Source: an uncultured Collinsella sp.
GTDB lineage: Bacteria > Actinomycetota > Coriobacteriia > Coriobacteriales > Coriobacteriaceae
Direction of reading: 5' to 3'
DNA length: 22,688 nt
NCBI GenBank assembly: GCA_902496845.1
Contig: CABVCJ010000034.1
Coordinates: 1 to 22,688, forward strand
Shown one piece after another: positions 8,454-15,861 of this stretch. The first letter of the stretch is position 1, and each line of letters starts with the position of its first letter. The position numbers and the translations under genes were made by a program. Below the pieces are notes generated by a model. That model saw nothing but the letters and a program-made list of their open reading frames with translations. It searched no databases and was not told the origin of the DNA.

Positions 8454-9720
8454 CTTAGAGGTCCTCGCGCCAGAAGGGCATGCTCATGCAGCGCGGGCCG
8501 CCGCGGCCGCGGGAGAGCTCGGCGGAGGGCACGACGAGAAGGTCCAGGCCCTCCTTGTACAGCACGTCGTTGGTGACGGTGTTGCGGGCGTAGACGCAGA
8601 TCTTGCCGGGCTCGACGCACAGGGTGTTGGAGCCGTCGTTCCACTGCTCGCGGGAGGCCGCGATCGGGTCGCCGCCGCCGCAGGGGATCAGCTTGACCTG
8701 GTCGACGCCGGTGGCGTCCTCCAGGACGTGCTCGAGGGTGTCCTCGATCAGGCGGATGTTCACGTCGCCCGGGTTCTTGCCGGCGGTCAGCTCGTAGACG
8801 CGCAGGGTGCCCATGATGGCGGGGTGGATCGTGAACTTATCGACGTCGATCTGGGTGAAGACCGTGTCGAGGTGCATGAAGGCGCGCGAGACCGGGATGT
8901 CGAAGGCCAGGATGCGCTCGACCTTGGAGTCGGAGTTCCAGAAGATGTTCTGGGCCATGACGTCGATAGCGGCGGCCTGGGTGCGCTGGGAGATGCCGAC
9001 GGCGAGGGTCTTCTCGTTGATGTTCAGCACGTCGCCGCCCTCGGTGTGGAACTGGCAGTCGCGGCGGAAGTACAGGGAAACGTCCTTGTAGTCGGGGTGG
9101 TACTTGAAGACGTACTTGCCGTACAGGGTCTCGCGGTTGCGGGTGACCGAGTACATGCGGTTGAGGTTGACGCCCTCGCCGACGACCGCGAACGGGTCGC
9201 GGGTGAAGTAGAGGTTGGGCATCGGGTCGATGATCAGGTCGGACTCGGACTCGGAGTTGACCAGGGAGTCGAGGGTCGTGGACGCCGTGAGGGGCATGTC
9301 GATCTCGGCCTTGGTCATGCCGGCCATGGTCTTCTTGACGAACTCGAGGTTGTCCTCGATGGAGTCCAGCTTCTCGCGGACGATCTGCGGCATGTGCTGG
9401 CCGCGGATGCCGGCCTCGGCGATGTACTGGTCGGTGAACTCGGCGCGGGCGCCGGGGACCTGGTCGAACACCTCGGCGACGAGGTTCTCGAGGTAGAGGA
9501 CCTCCACGCCCTGGTCCCTCAGGATCTGGGCGAAGGTGTCGTGCTCCTGCTGTGCGACCTCCAGGAACGGGACGTCGTCGAACAGGAGTCGCTCGAGCTC
9601 GTCGGGCGGCAGGTTGAGGAGCTCGTCGCCGGGACGGTGCAGGCAGACCTTCCTGAGCTTGCCGATCTCGGAAGGCACGTGCAGACCTTTCGTCATGGCC
9701 TCCTACCTTTCTTTCGGGCC
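8454..9720. repeat. Direct repeat copy 1 (arcA), 1,267 bp identical to 11544-12810
   Basis: Identical in sequence to 11544-12810 at a constant offset of 3,090 bases. It begins one base outside the arcA stop codon and ends 24 bases upstream of the start codon. Confidence 0.95.
8455..9696 (-). CDS. arcA: Arginine deiminase, copy 1
   Basis: 413 residues, normal for the family. It hydrolyses L-arginine to citrulline and ammonia in the cytosol, the first step of the ADI pathway. Catalytic residues are all present: D167 in FTRDPF, E219 in HTEGGDV, H275 and D277 in FMHLDTVF, and nucleophile C403 in PRCMSMPF. The ATG at 9696 has AGGAGG two bases upstream and AAAGG at a more usual distance. Protein and DNA are identical to the second copy at 11545-12786. 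The argF gene follows after about 105 bases containing two hairpins, and a long upstream region with its own promoter precedes it. Confidence 0.98.
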   Translation of the reverse strand: MTKGLHVPSEIGKLRKVCLHRPGDELLNLPPDELERLLFDDVPFLEVAQQEHDTFAQILRDQGVEVLYLENLVAEVFDQVPGARAEFTDQYIAEAGIRGQHMPQIVREKLDSIEDNLEFVKKTMAGMTKAEIDMPLTASTTLDSLVNSESESDLIIDPMPNLYFTRDPFAVVGEGVNLNRMYSVTRNRETLYGKYVFKYHPDYKDVSLYFRRDCQFHTEGGDVLNINEKTLAVGISQRTQAAAIDVMAQNIFWNSDSKVERILAFDIPVSRAFMHLDTVFTQIDVDKFTIHPAIMGTLRVYELTAGKNPGDVNIRLIEDTLEHVLEDATGVDQVKLIPCGGGDPIAASREQWNDGSNTLCVEPGKICVYARNTVTNDVLYKEGLDLLVVPSAELSRGRGGPRCMSMPFWREDL

Positions 9721-9778
9721 CCTGTCAGGGCCGATTCGTTAGCGCCCCTCCGTGTGAGGCGTTATTGCTGACGACATA

Positions 9779-9844
9779 TTTATATCCAAAATCAGTCCAT
9801 ACTTCCACCTCGCCCCCGAACGGTTTTATATGGGGGGTGAACGG
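9779..9844 (-). promoter_or_regulatory. Promoter and upstream operator region of arcA copy 1
   Basis: Minus-strand -10 TATAAA (9779-9784) with an 18-base spacer to a non-consensus -35 region (TTCCAC on plus, 9803-9808). GAACGG occurs on the plus strand at 9818-9823 and 9839-9844, exactly 21 bp apart. The 22 bases 9803-9824 are identical to 12893-12914 at the other arcA, while bases between the two half-sites differ. I infer an activator or repressor site abutting the -35. Confidence 0.6.
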
Positions 9845-9849
9845 CATAC

Positions 9850-10180
9850 ACATATACTTCACGCATGGCACACTTTGATTTAATAAAGTGTATTTACGTG
9901 CTTAAACGCCTTTTTAACCGATAAATCAATTGAAACTAATCTTTGTTAAACCACCCTCAAATTGCATATTTCGCGCAATGATATGAATAGAACTCGCAAT
10001 TCTCGCTGTATCTCAACCATTTTGATTTTTATTCAGAAAGAAGTTCGTCCTATTCATTTTTGGCAAACAGATTACCGTTTACCAGAAGTTGGATACCGTT
10101 CACCGGAAGCTCAGTATAAGGCTGGTCGAATACCTGATCGATCTTGCGTCTCCATTTGTAACAACTTGACTTCTCGGTAT
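9850..10180. other. AT-rich gene-free stretch upstream of arcA copy 1
   Basis: About 330 bases, clearly richer in A+T than the genes around it, between the arcA promoter and the arcT terminator. No ORF with a credible ribosome site is seen. The only structure I can support is the tandem repeat at 10073-10109. Confidence 0.5.
10073..10109 (+). repeat. Imperfect tandem repeat, period 21 bp
   Basis: TACCGTTTACCAGAAG (10073-10088) and TACCGTTCACCGGAAG (10094-10109) match at 14 of 16 positions and start 21 bases apart. The core CCGTT(T/C)A resembles the GAACGG half-sites (read as CCGTTC) at the two arcA promoters, but here it is on the opposite strand relative to arcA. Confidence 0.5.
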
Positions 10181-10183
10181 AGA

Positions 10184-10221
10184 AAAACGGACCCGATCCC
10201 CTAGGGAAACAGGTCCGTTTT
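10184..10221 (-). terminator. Terminator after arcT, probably bidirectional
   Basis: AAAACGGACC (10184-10193) pairs with GGTCCGTTTT (10212-10221) around an 18-base loop. The minus strand shows CCGTTTTTC after the stem. It lies 50 bases after the arcT stop. Confidence 0.85.
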
Positions 10222-10270
10222 CGATTATTGCCGGCCAATTTGAATACGGCCTTCGAAGGGAATCGTGATC

Positions 10271-11395
10271 CTAGCGATCGAACTCCGCCAGTGCCTCGCC
10301 CAAAAGCCTCAGACCCTCGCGCAGAACGTCCTCGCTCGCGCAGTAGCCCAGGCGTGCGCCGCAGGGAAGCTCAAAGCGGCTACCGGGAACCAACAGCACT
10401 CCCCTCTCGGCCAGCAGGCGCTTGCAGAACTCCTCGTCGTCCTCGGGAATATCAAGCTTGATAAACGAGGTAGACACGCCCTGCGGGGCCGTCCAGGAAA
10501 CGCGATGCTGCGTATCAATCCAAGCCTGCGCGATATCGCGGTTTCCAAACACGATCTTGCGGTTGCGCTCGAGGATCTTGTCCTTGTGCTTGAGCACATA
10601 GGTCGCCAGGGCGTCGTTGAACACGCCGCCGCAAATCATGGTGTAGTCGCGGTACTTGCGAATGCGGTTAGATACCTCTTCGTCTGCCACAACCCAGCCC
10701 ACGCGGGCCGCAGGCGTCGAATAGGTCTTGGACACCGAGTTGGTGACGATGGCCTTCTCGTACACATCGGCCATCGACAAAAAGTCCTCAGTGTTCTCAA
10801 GCGGCAGGTACACCTCGTCGCACAGCACATAGGCGCCAACCGAGCGGGCGATCTCGGCAATCTGGCCGAGCATATCAGCATCGAGCACCGTACCGATGGG
10901 GTTCGATGCGTTGTTAATGCAGATGAGCTTGGTGGTGGGGCGAACCAGATGCTTGAGTTTCTCGATATCGGGCTTCCAGCCGAGTTCCTCGCGAAGCTCC
11001 CAATACTCGACCTCGGCGCCGAGCGTACGCGGGATCTCATAGAGCGGCGCATAGGTAGGCCACTCGGCGATAACGTGGTCGCCGGGCTCGACTACAGCCA
11101 TGATGGCGTTGAGATTGGCGCCCGTGCAGCCATTGGTCTGCAGGATGTGATCGGGATTGACCTCGCGACGATACAGCTTGGCAACCTCGGCCTTAAACTC
11201 CGGCGAACCCTCGATCCAGCCGTAGTTCATCTTCTCGCGGTCCAGGCGTTCATAGAACGTGGCGCCGTCCTGCTCGTCGAGCGCGCGCAGCTCGCCCATG
11301 GTGAGCGAGGAGATCGTCGACTGGGCGATATCCCACGTGGCGCTCTTCTCCCAAACGTTGAGCCACTCTTCAACGCCGATTGTCTTGATATCCAT
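10271..11395 (-). CDS. arcT: Class I/II PLP-dependent aminotransferase, ArcT-like
   Basis: 374 residues from the ATG at 11395, which has AAGGAG 7 bases upstream; a longer in-frame ORF is rejected for that reason. A fold-type I PLP enzyme: N165 in NNASNPIG, D193 in LCDEVY, Schiff-base lysine K223 in NSVSKTYSTP and a substrate-carboxylate arginine near R348 in GARLGY. Transaminases of this type are named ArcT when found in ADI operons (for example in Lactobacillus sakei); some relatives act on arginine-derived compounds such as capreomycidine precursors. The substrate here is unknown; an amino group of arginine, citrulline or ornithine is a guess from context. It sits between the two arcA copies, with a strong terminator after it. 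Confidence 0.85.
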   Translation of the reverse strand: MDIKTIGVEEWLNVWEKSATWDIAQSTISSLTMGELRALDEQDGATFYERLDREKMNYGWIEGSPEFKAEVAKLYRREVNPDHILQTNGCTGANLNAIMAVVEPGDHVIAEWPTYAPLYEIPRTLGAEVEYWELREELGWKPDIEKLKHLVRPTTKLICINNASNPIGTVLDADMLGQIAEIARSVGAYVLCDEVYLPLENTEDFLSMADVYEKAIVTNSVSKTYSTPAARVGWVVADEEVSNRIRKYRDYTMICGGVFNDALATYVLKHKDKILERNRKIVFGNRDIAQAWIDTQHRVSWTAPQGVSTSFIKLDIPEDDEEFCKRLLAERGVLLVPGSRFELPCGARLGYCASEDVLREGLRLLGEALAEFDR

Positions 11396-11450
11396 GGCCA
11401 AGCTCCTTACAAAAGCAGTCATCCAATCGTGTTGACGTTCCTCATACAAG

Positions 11451-11484
11451 AATGGGGCGGTGCGAAAACCCGCACCGCCCCATT
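11451..11484 (-). terminator. Strong GC-rich hairpin between arcA copy 2 and arcT
   Basis: AATGGGGCGGTGCG (11451-11464) pairs perfectly over 14 bp with CGCACCGCCCCATT (11471-11484) around a 6-base loop. The minus-strand tail is CTTGTATG, so the T run is poor. A smaller stem ACATCTA/TAGATGT (11490-11496, 11505-11511) lies between it and the arcA stop. It probably attenuates rather than fully blocks transcription into arcT. Confidence 0.65.
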
Positions 11485-11543
11485 GGGAGACATCTAATGG
11501 CAGCTAGATGTATGTATTAAGACCTGTACGGGTCCTTGAAGAC

Positions 11544-12810
11544 CTTAGAGGTCCTCGCGCCAGAAGGGCATGCTCATGCAGCGCGGGCCGCCGCGGCCGC
11601 GGGAGAGCTCGGCGGAGGGCACGACGAGAAGGTCCAGGCCCTCCTTGTACAGCACGTCGTTGGTGACGGTGTTGCGGGCGTAGACGCAGATCTTGCCGGG
11701 CTCGACGCACAGGGTGTTGGAGCCGTCGTTCCACTGCTCGCGGGAGGCCGCGATCGGGTCGCCGCCGCCGCAGGGGATCAGCTTGACCTGGTCGACGCCG
11801 GTGGCGTCCTCCAGGACGTGCTCGAGGGTGTCCTCGATCAGGCGGATGTTCACGTCGCCCGGGTTCTTGCCGGCGGTCAGCTCGTAGACGCGCAGGGTGC
11901 CCATGATGGCGGGGTGGATCGTGAACTTATCGACGTCGATCTGGGTGAAGACCGTGTCGAGGTGCATGAAGGCGCGCGAGACCGGGATGTCGAAGGCCAG
12001 GATGCGCTCGACCTTGGAGTCGGAGTTCCAGAAGATGTTCTGGGCCATGACGTCGATAGCGGCGGCCTGGGTGCGCTGGGAGATGCCGACGGCGAGGGTC
12101 TTCTCGTTGATGTTCAGCACGTCGCCGCCCTCGGTGTGGAACTGGCAGTCGCGGCGGAAGTACAGGGAAACGTCCTTGTAGTCGGGGTGGTACTTGAAGA
12201 CGTACTTGCCGTACAGGGTCTCGCGGTTGCGGGTGACCGAGTACATGCGGTTGAGGTTGACGCCCTCGCCGACGACCGCGAACGGGTCGCGGGTGAAGTA
12301 GAGGTTGGGCATCGGGTCGATGATCAGGTCGGACTCGGACTCGGAGTTGACCAGGGAGTCGAGGGTCGTGGACGCCGTGAGGGGCATGTCGATCTCGGCC
12401 TTGGTCATGCCGGCCATGGTCTTCTTGACGAACTCGAGGTTGTCCTCGATGGAGTCCAGCTTCTCGCGGACGATCTGCGGCATGTGCTGGCCGCGGATGC
12501 CGGCCTCGGCGATGTACTGGTCGGTGAACTCGGCGCGGGCGCCGGGGACCTGGTCGAACACCTCGGCGACGAGGTTCTCGAGGTAGAGGACCTCCACGCC
12601 CTGGTCCCTCAGGATCTGGGCGAAGGTGTCGTGCTCCTGCTGTGCGACCTCCAGGAACGGGACGTCGTCGAACAGGAGTCGCTCGAGCTCGTCGGGCGGC
12701 AGGTTGAGGAGCTCGTCGCCGGGACGGTGCAGGCAGACCTTCCTGAGCTTGCCGATCTCGGAAGGCACGTGCAGACCTTTCGTCATGGCCTCCTACCTTT
12801 CTTTCGGGCC
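11544..12810. repeat. Direct repeat copy 2 (arcA), 1,267 bp identical to 8454-9720
   Basis: Identical block covering the whole arcA coding sequence plus 24 bases of ribosome-binding region. Flanks on both sides are related but diverged. Confidence 0.95.
11545..12786 (-). CDS. arcA: Arginine deiminase, copy 2
   Basis: 413 residues, identical to copy 1 in every residue and base, with the same D167, E219, H275, D277 and C403 catalytic set. It is the first gene of the arc cluster in transcription order; arcT follows after about 150 bases holding a 14-bp hairpin. Its own promoter (12869-12934) is a diverged relative of the copy 1 promoter, so the two genes may make the same enzyme under somewhat different control (inference). 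Having two intact copies rules out simple pseudogene decay of either one. Confidence 0.98.
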   Translation of the reverse strand: MTKGLHVPSEIGKLRKVCLHRPGDELLNLPPDELERLLFDDVPFLEVAQQEHDTFAQILRDQGVEVLYLENLVAEVFDQVPGARAEFTDQYIAEAGIRGQHMPQIVREKLDSIEDNLEFVKKTMAGMTKAEIDMPLTASTTLDSLVNSESESDLIIDPMPNLYFTRDPFAVVGEGVNLNRMYSVTRNRETLYGKYVFKYHPDYKDVSLYFRRDCQFHTEGGDVLNINEKTLAVGISQRTQAAAIDVMAQNIFWNSDSKVERILAFDIPVSRAFMHLDTVFTQIDVDKFTIHPAIMGTLRVYELTAGKNPGDVNIRLIEDTLEHVLEDATGVDQVKLIPCGGGDPIAASREQWNDGSNTLCVEPGKICVYARNTVTNDVLYKEGLDLLVVPSAELSRGRGGPRCMSMPFWREDL

Positions 12811-12868
12811 TTACTGGCCGAATGTATCAGCGCCCCTCCGTATGGGACGCTGCTTGCTGACAGCTCTA

Positions 12869-12934
12869 GTTATATCCAAAAACCACCCGCAATTCCACCT
12901 CGCCCCCGAACGGTCAGCAAAGTGCGATGAACGG
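12869..12934 (-). promoter_or_regulatory. Promoter and upstream operator region of arcA copy 2
   Basis: Minus-strand -10 TATAAC (12869-12874), the same 18-base spacer as at copy 1 and the same TTCCAC (plus-strand) -35 region at 12893-12898. GAACGG is at 12908-12913 and 12929-12934 on plus, again 21 bp apart. Conserved blocks are interrupted by substituted and indel-bearing sequence, so what is conserved looks selected. Confidence 0.6.
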
Positions 12935-13310
12935 TATATCGCATATGATTCCCCCATGATGCACTTCAGTTCTCTAAAGCAGGTTTTCAAAGGTAATCGT
13001 TCTTTTTTCTAAGGAATTGAGCAAGATTGCACAAATAATTTCATCTTTAGGAATTGCATAGCTAAAACTGTTTTCTGCATATATATGTCGTCTGTCAATG
13101 ATTCAATTTGGATTCGATTATATTCAGCTAGCAATCATTCTTATTCATACATCCTCACCAGTTGAGTATGGATATAGATTGTTTTCAAAACGAGTCGGGC
13201 AGTTAGTTGCAAGCCTTGACGGCGTAAGAAGTAGGTAAAGATACCGTTCGCACAATACGTCCGTGCCACAGGTCGACTAAATTGAGACAATAGTGAATAA
13301 GAGTTAGGCT
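12935..13310. other. AT-rich gene-free stretch between arcA copy 2 and ppk1
   Basis: Divergent intergenic region. Its first part resembles the corresponding part upstream of arcA copy 1; the remainder is AT-rich with no credible ORF. TTGACG (about 13218) and TTGAGA (about 13283) are possible -35 elements for ppk1 but neither has a convincing -10. An ATACCGTTCG sequence at 13241-13250 resembles the arcA operator half-site. Confidence 0.45.
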
Positions 13311-13313
13311 ACC

Positions 13314-13328
13314 GTCCCCTACGGGGAC
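13314..13328 (+). promoter_or_regulatory. Small hairpin in the ppk1 leader
   Basis: GTCCCC (13314-13319), loop TAC, GGGGAC (13323-13328), ending 11 bases before the ppk1 ATG. It would partly occlude the only purine-rich stretch upstream of the start, so it may modulate ppk1 translation. Confidence 0.35.
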
Positions 13329-13339
13329 TGAACGGACAG

Positions 13340-15748
13340 ATGCATATGCCGAGCAAAATCGAAAAGAAGCAAGCCGCTGCAAAGCTGCGCAAGCCGCCGC
13401 GCGACTTCTCGTACACGCAAAACCGAGAGCTTAGCTGGCTGCGCTTTAACAACCGCGTGCTCGACGAAGCCTTCGATGAGACCGTTCCGCTGTTCGAGCG
13501 TCTAAAGTTCGTGTCGATTTTCGAGTCTAACCTCGACGAGTTTCTCATGGTGCGCGTGGGCGGCCTGTCCGATCTGGCAGAGCTCAAAAAACAGCCTGTC
13601 GACAACAAGAGCAATATGACCGCCTCCGAACAGGTCGATGCTGTCATGGCCGAAATGCCCGGGCTCCTTACTCGTTGGGAATCCATCTTTAAGAGCATCG
13701 AAGGCAAGCTCGACACCTTGGGCGTTCACCGCGCCCGCATCGATTCGCTTACGCCCGAGGAGCGCACCTTCGTAACCCGCTACTTCCAGGCCTACGTGTC
13801 GCCGGTCATCTCGCCGCTGGTCATCGATCCGCGCCACCCCTTCCCCAACCTGCGCAACGGCGCGCTCTATCTGGCCTGTGGTCTGGACGGCGCCACCGAC
13901 GAGGAGAGCCTGCTGGGCCTTATCGAGATTCCCGCCTCGATGAACCGCGTGGTCGAGATTCCCTCGCCCACCGGCACCTACTCCTACATCTTGCTCGAGG
14001 ACGTCATTCTCGCCTGCCTGGACAGCTGCTTTGGCTCCTATAAGCCGCTGGATCGTGCGCTGATCCGCGTCACCCGCAACGCCGACATCGATCCGGACGG
14101 CGAGGGCGTCGAAGAGGAAGAGGACTACCGCCAGCACATGAAGCGCATCCTCAAGAAGCGCCTGCGCCTGCAGCCGGTAGTGCTCGCCGTCTCGGGGTCG
14201 CTCGAGAAGGCGACGCTCAAGACTATCCGCAAGGCGCTCGAGCTCTCGCGTCGCTCGGTCTTTACCTGCGATATCCCGCTCGACCTGGGCTACGTCTTTG
14301 GCATTGAGGGCAAGATTCCCGAGCACCTGCGCAACGAGCTGCTCTTTACGCCGTTTAAGCCGCAGCCCAACCCCAACATCGACATGACCCGCTCCATCCG
14401 CGAACAGGTGCTGCAGGGCGACAAGCTGCTCTTTTATCCCTACGAGGCCATGAACCCCTTCCTGGATCTGGTGCACGAGGCCGCCTACGACCCCGAGTGC
14501 ATCTCGCTGCGCATCACGCTCTACCGCGTGGCCAAGCAGAGCCGCCTGTGCGAATCGCTGATCGATGCTGCCGAGAACGGCAAAGAGGTCACGGTGCTCA
14601 TGGAACTTCGTGCCCGCTTTGACGAGCAGAACAACATCGAGTGGGCCGAGCGTCTGGAAGAGGCGGGCTGCACCGTCATCTATGGTTCCGAGGGCTTTAA
14701 ATGCCACTCAAAGATCTGCCAGCTCACCTATCGCGAGGGCATGGCGCTCACCCGTCTCACGCTTTTGGGCACCGGCAACTTTAACGAGAAGACGGCCAAA
14801 CTCTACAGCGACTTTATGCTCATGACCGCCCATCCCGGCATCGGTGAAGACGCCAACCTGTTCTTCCGCAATCTGTCGCTGGGCAACCTGCGCGGCGACT
14901 ACCGCTTCCTGGGTGTGGCGCCCGTCGGACTGAAACCGCTCATCATGCGCGGCCTGGATCGCGAGATCCAGCGCGCCCTTGCCGGCGAGCCCGCCCGCGT
15001 GTTCTTTAAGCTCAACTCGCTGACCGACCGCGAGGTCATCGACAAAATCGCCGAGGCATCGTGCGCAGGAGTCCGCGTGGACATGATCATCCGCGGTATC
15101 TCGTGCCTCAAGCCCGGTGTTCCGGGCAAGACCGAGAACGTGCATGTCCGTTCTATCGTCGGACGCTTTTTGGAGCATGCGCGCGTTTACGCCTTTGGCG
15201 TGGACTCGGACATGATCTATCTGAGCTCGGCCGACATGATGACGCGCAACACCGAGCACCGCGTGGAGATCGCCTTCCCCGTGCTCGACCCCACCTGCCG
15301 CGCCCTAGTACACGAGTACATGGGCATGCAGCTGCGCGACAACGTGAAGGCCCGCAGCCTCACGAGCGACGGCACCTGGGTCCCCGTAGAGCGTGCAGAG
15401 GGTGAGAAACCCTTCAACTCGCAGGAAGCTCTACTGGAGCGTGCCTATCGCAACGCCGAGGCCGCGCCCGAGCCCGTCATTGAGGCGGAACCTGCCCCCG
15501 AGGCCGAGCCGCAGCCAGTAGCACCCAAGGTCCAAGAGGTCCAGGCGACCGTCATTGAGCCCGAGCCTGCACCTGCACCTCGGCCCGAGACGCAGGTCAC
15601 CAAGCCCGCACCCGAGACGAGCGCCCGTCGCGATAAGCCCGCTGGCAAGACCAAGGCCATCGAGCGCCATCGCCCCGGTCGCGTGCGCATGGGCCTGGGC
15701 CTGATCGGCCTGGGTCTTAAGACGCTCATTACCGGCAAGACGAAATAG
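13340..15748 (+). CDS. ppk1: Polyphosphate kinase 1 with C-terminal extension
   Basis: 802 residues; typical PPK1 is about 690-720. It reversibly polymerises the gamma phosphate of ATP into polyphosphate. The N domain opens with YTQNRELSWLRFNNRVLDEA (25-44); the phosphorylated histidine is H456 in GFKCHSKICQ and the second essential histidine H613 in FLEHARVYAFG. LLGTGNFNEKTAKLYSDF (475-492) and SSADMMTRNTEHRVEIAFPV (629-648) are family motifs. From about residue 705 there is a Pro/Glu/Ala-rich tail, then a basic stretch and a glycine/leucine-rich end (RMGLGLIGLGLKTLITGKTK). The ATG at 13340 is used; ATG at 13346 is an alternative. It is transcribed divergently from the arc cluster and ends at a strong terminator. 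Confidence 0.95.
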   Translation: MHMPSKIEKKQAAAKLRKPPRDFSYTQNRELSWLRFNNRVLDEAFDETVPLFERLKFVSIFESNLDEFLMVRVGGLSDLAELKKQPVDNKSNMTASEQVDAVMAEMPGLLTRWESIFKSIEGKLDTLGVHRARIDSLTPEERTFVTRYFQAYVSPVISPLVIDPRHPFPNLRNGALYLACGLDGATDEESLLGLIEIPASMNRVVEIPSPTGTYSYILLEDVILACLDSCFGSYKPLDRALIRVTRNADIDPDGEGVEEEEDYRQHMKRILKKRLRLQPVVLAVSGSLEKATLKTIRKALELSRRSVFTCDIPLDLGYVFGIEGKIPEHLRNELLFTPFKPQPNPNIDMTRSIREQVLQGDKLLFYPYEAMNPFLDLVHEAAYDPECISLRITLYRVAKQSRLCESLIDAAENGKEVTVLMELRARFDEQNNIEWAERLEEAGCTVIYGSEGFKCHSKICQLTYREGMALTRLTLLGTGNFNEKTAKLYSDFMLMTAHPGIGEDANLFFRNLSLGNLRGDYRFLGVAPVGLKPLIMRGLDREIQRALAGEPARVFFKLNSLTDREVIDKIAEASCAGVRVDMIIRGISCLKPGVPGKTENVHVRSIVGRFLEHARVYAFGVDSDMIYLSSADMMTRNTEHRVEIAFPVLDPTCRALVHEYMGMQLRDNVKARSLTSDGTWVPVERAEGEKPFNSQEALLERAYRNAEAAPEPVIEAEPAPEAEPQPVAPKVQEVQATVIEPEPAPAPRPETQVTKPAPETSARRDKPAGKTKAIERHRPGRVRMGLGLIGLGLKTLITGKTK

Positions 15749-15750
15749 TC

Positions 15751-15775
15751 GTTTGTAGAAGCAGTTTGTAGAAGC
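15751..15775 (+). repeat. 12-bp direct repeat after ppk1
   Basis: GTTTGTAGAAGC occurs at 15751-15762 and 15764-15775 separated by one base, immediately after the ppk1 stop and running into the terminator stem. Probably a small slippage duplication. Confidence 0.6.
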
Positions 15776-15815
15776 GCCCCGCATTTGAGGAAAGCCTCGG
15801 ATGCGGGGCGCTTTT
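15772..15815 (+). terminator. Terminator of ppk1
   Basis: AAGCGCCCCGCAT (15772-15784) pairs with ATGCGGGGCGCTT (15801-15813), with an inner GAGG/CCTC, followed by a TTTT run (15812-15815). Confidence 0.92.
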
Positions 15816-15861
15816 CCCTGCTACCATGGTGCGAACAACAACGCGAATGACAGGCAGGAAT

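Noticed and set aside
7348..9771. An 807-residue open frame on plus, opposite argF and arcA copy 1 (and a 464-residue one at 11536-12930 opposite arcA copy 2)
   Set aside because: Low-complexity Val/Leu/Asp/Gly-rich antisense translations of well-identified genes. They occur opposite both arcA copies simply because the copies are identical.
10265..11497. A 410-residue open frame on plus, opposite arcT
   Set aside because: The minus-strand frame has all PLP aminotransferase motifs and a good ribosome site; the plus frame has neither.
8454..12810. The arcA duplication as an assembly artefact
   Set aside because: The two copies have different unique flanks on both sides and diverged promoters, which a collapsed or duplicated contig would not create. 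Long reads would still be needed to exclude it completely.
12959..13012. A 17-codon ORF upstream of ppk1
   Set aside because: No ribosome site, low-information sequence in AT-rich DNA, and no counterpart in the equivalent region upstream of arcA copy 1.
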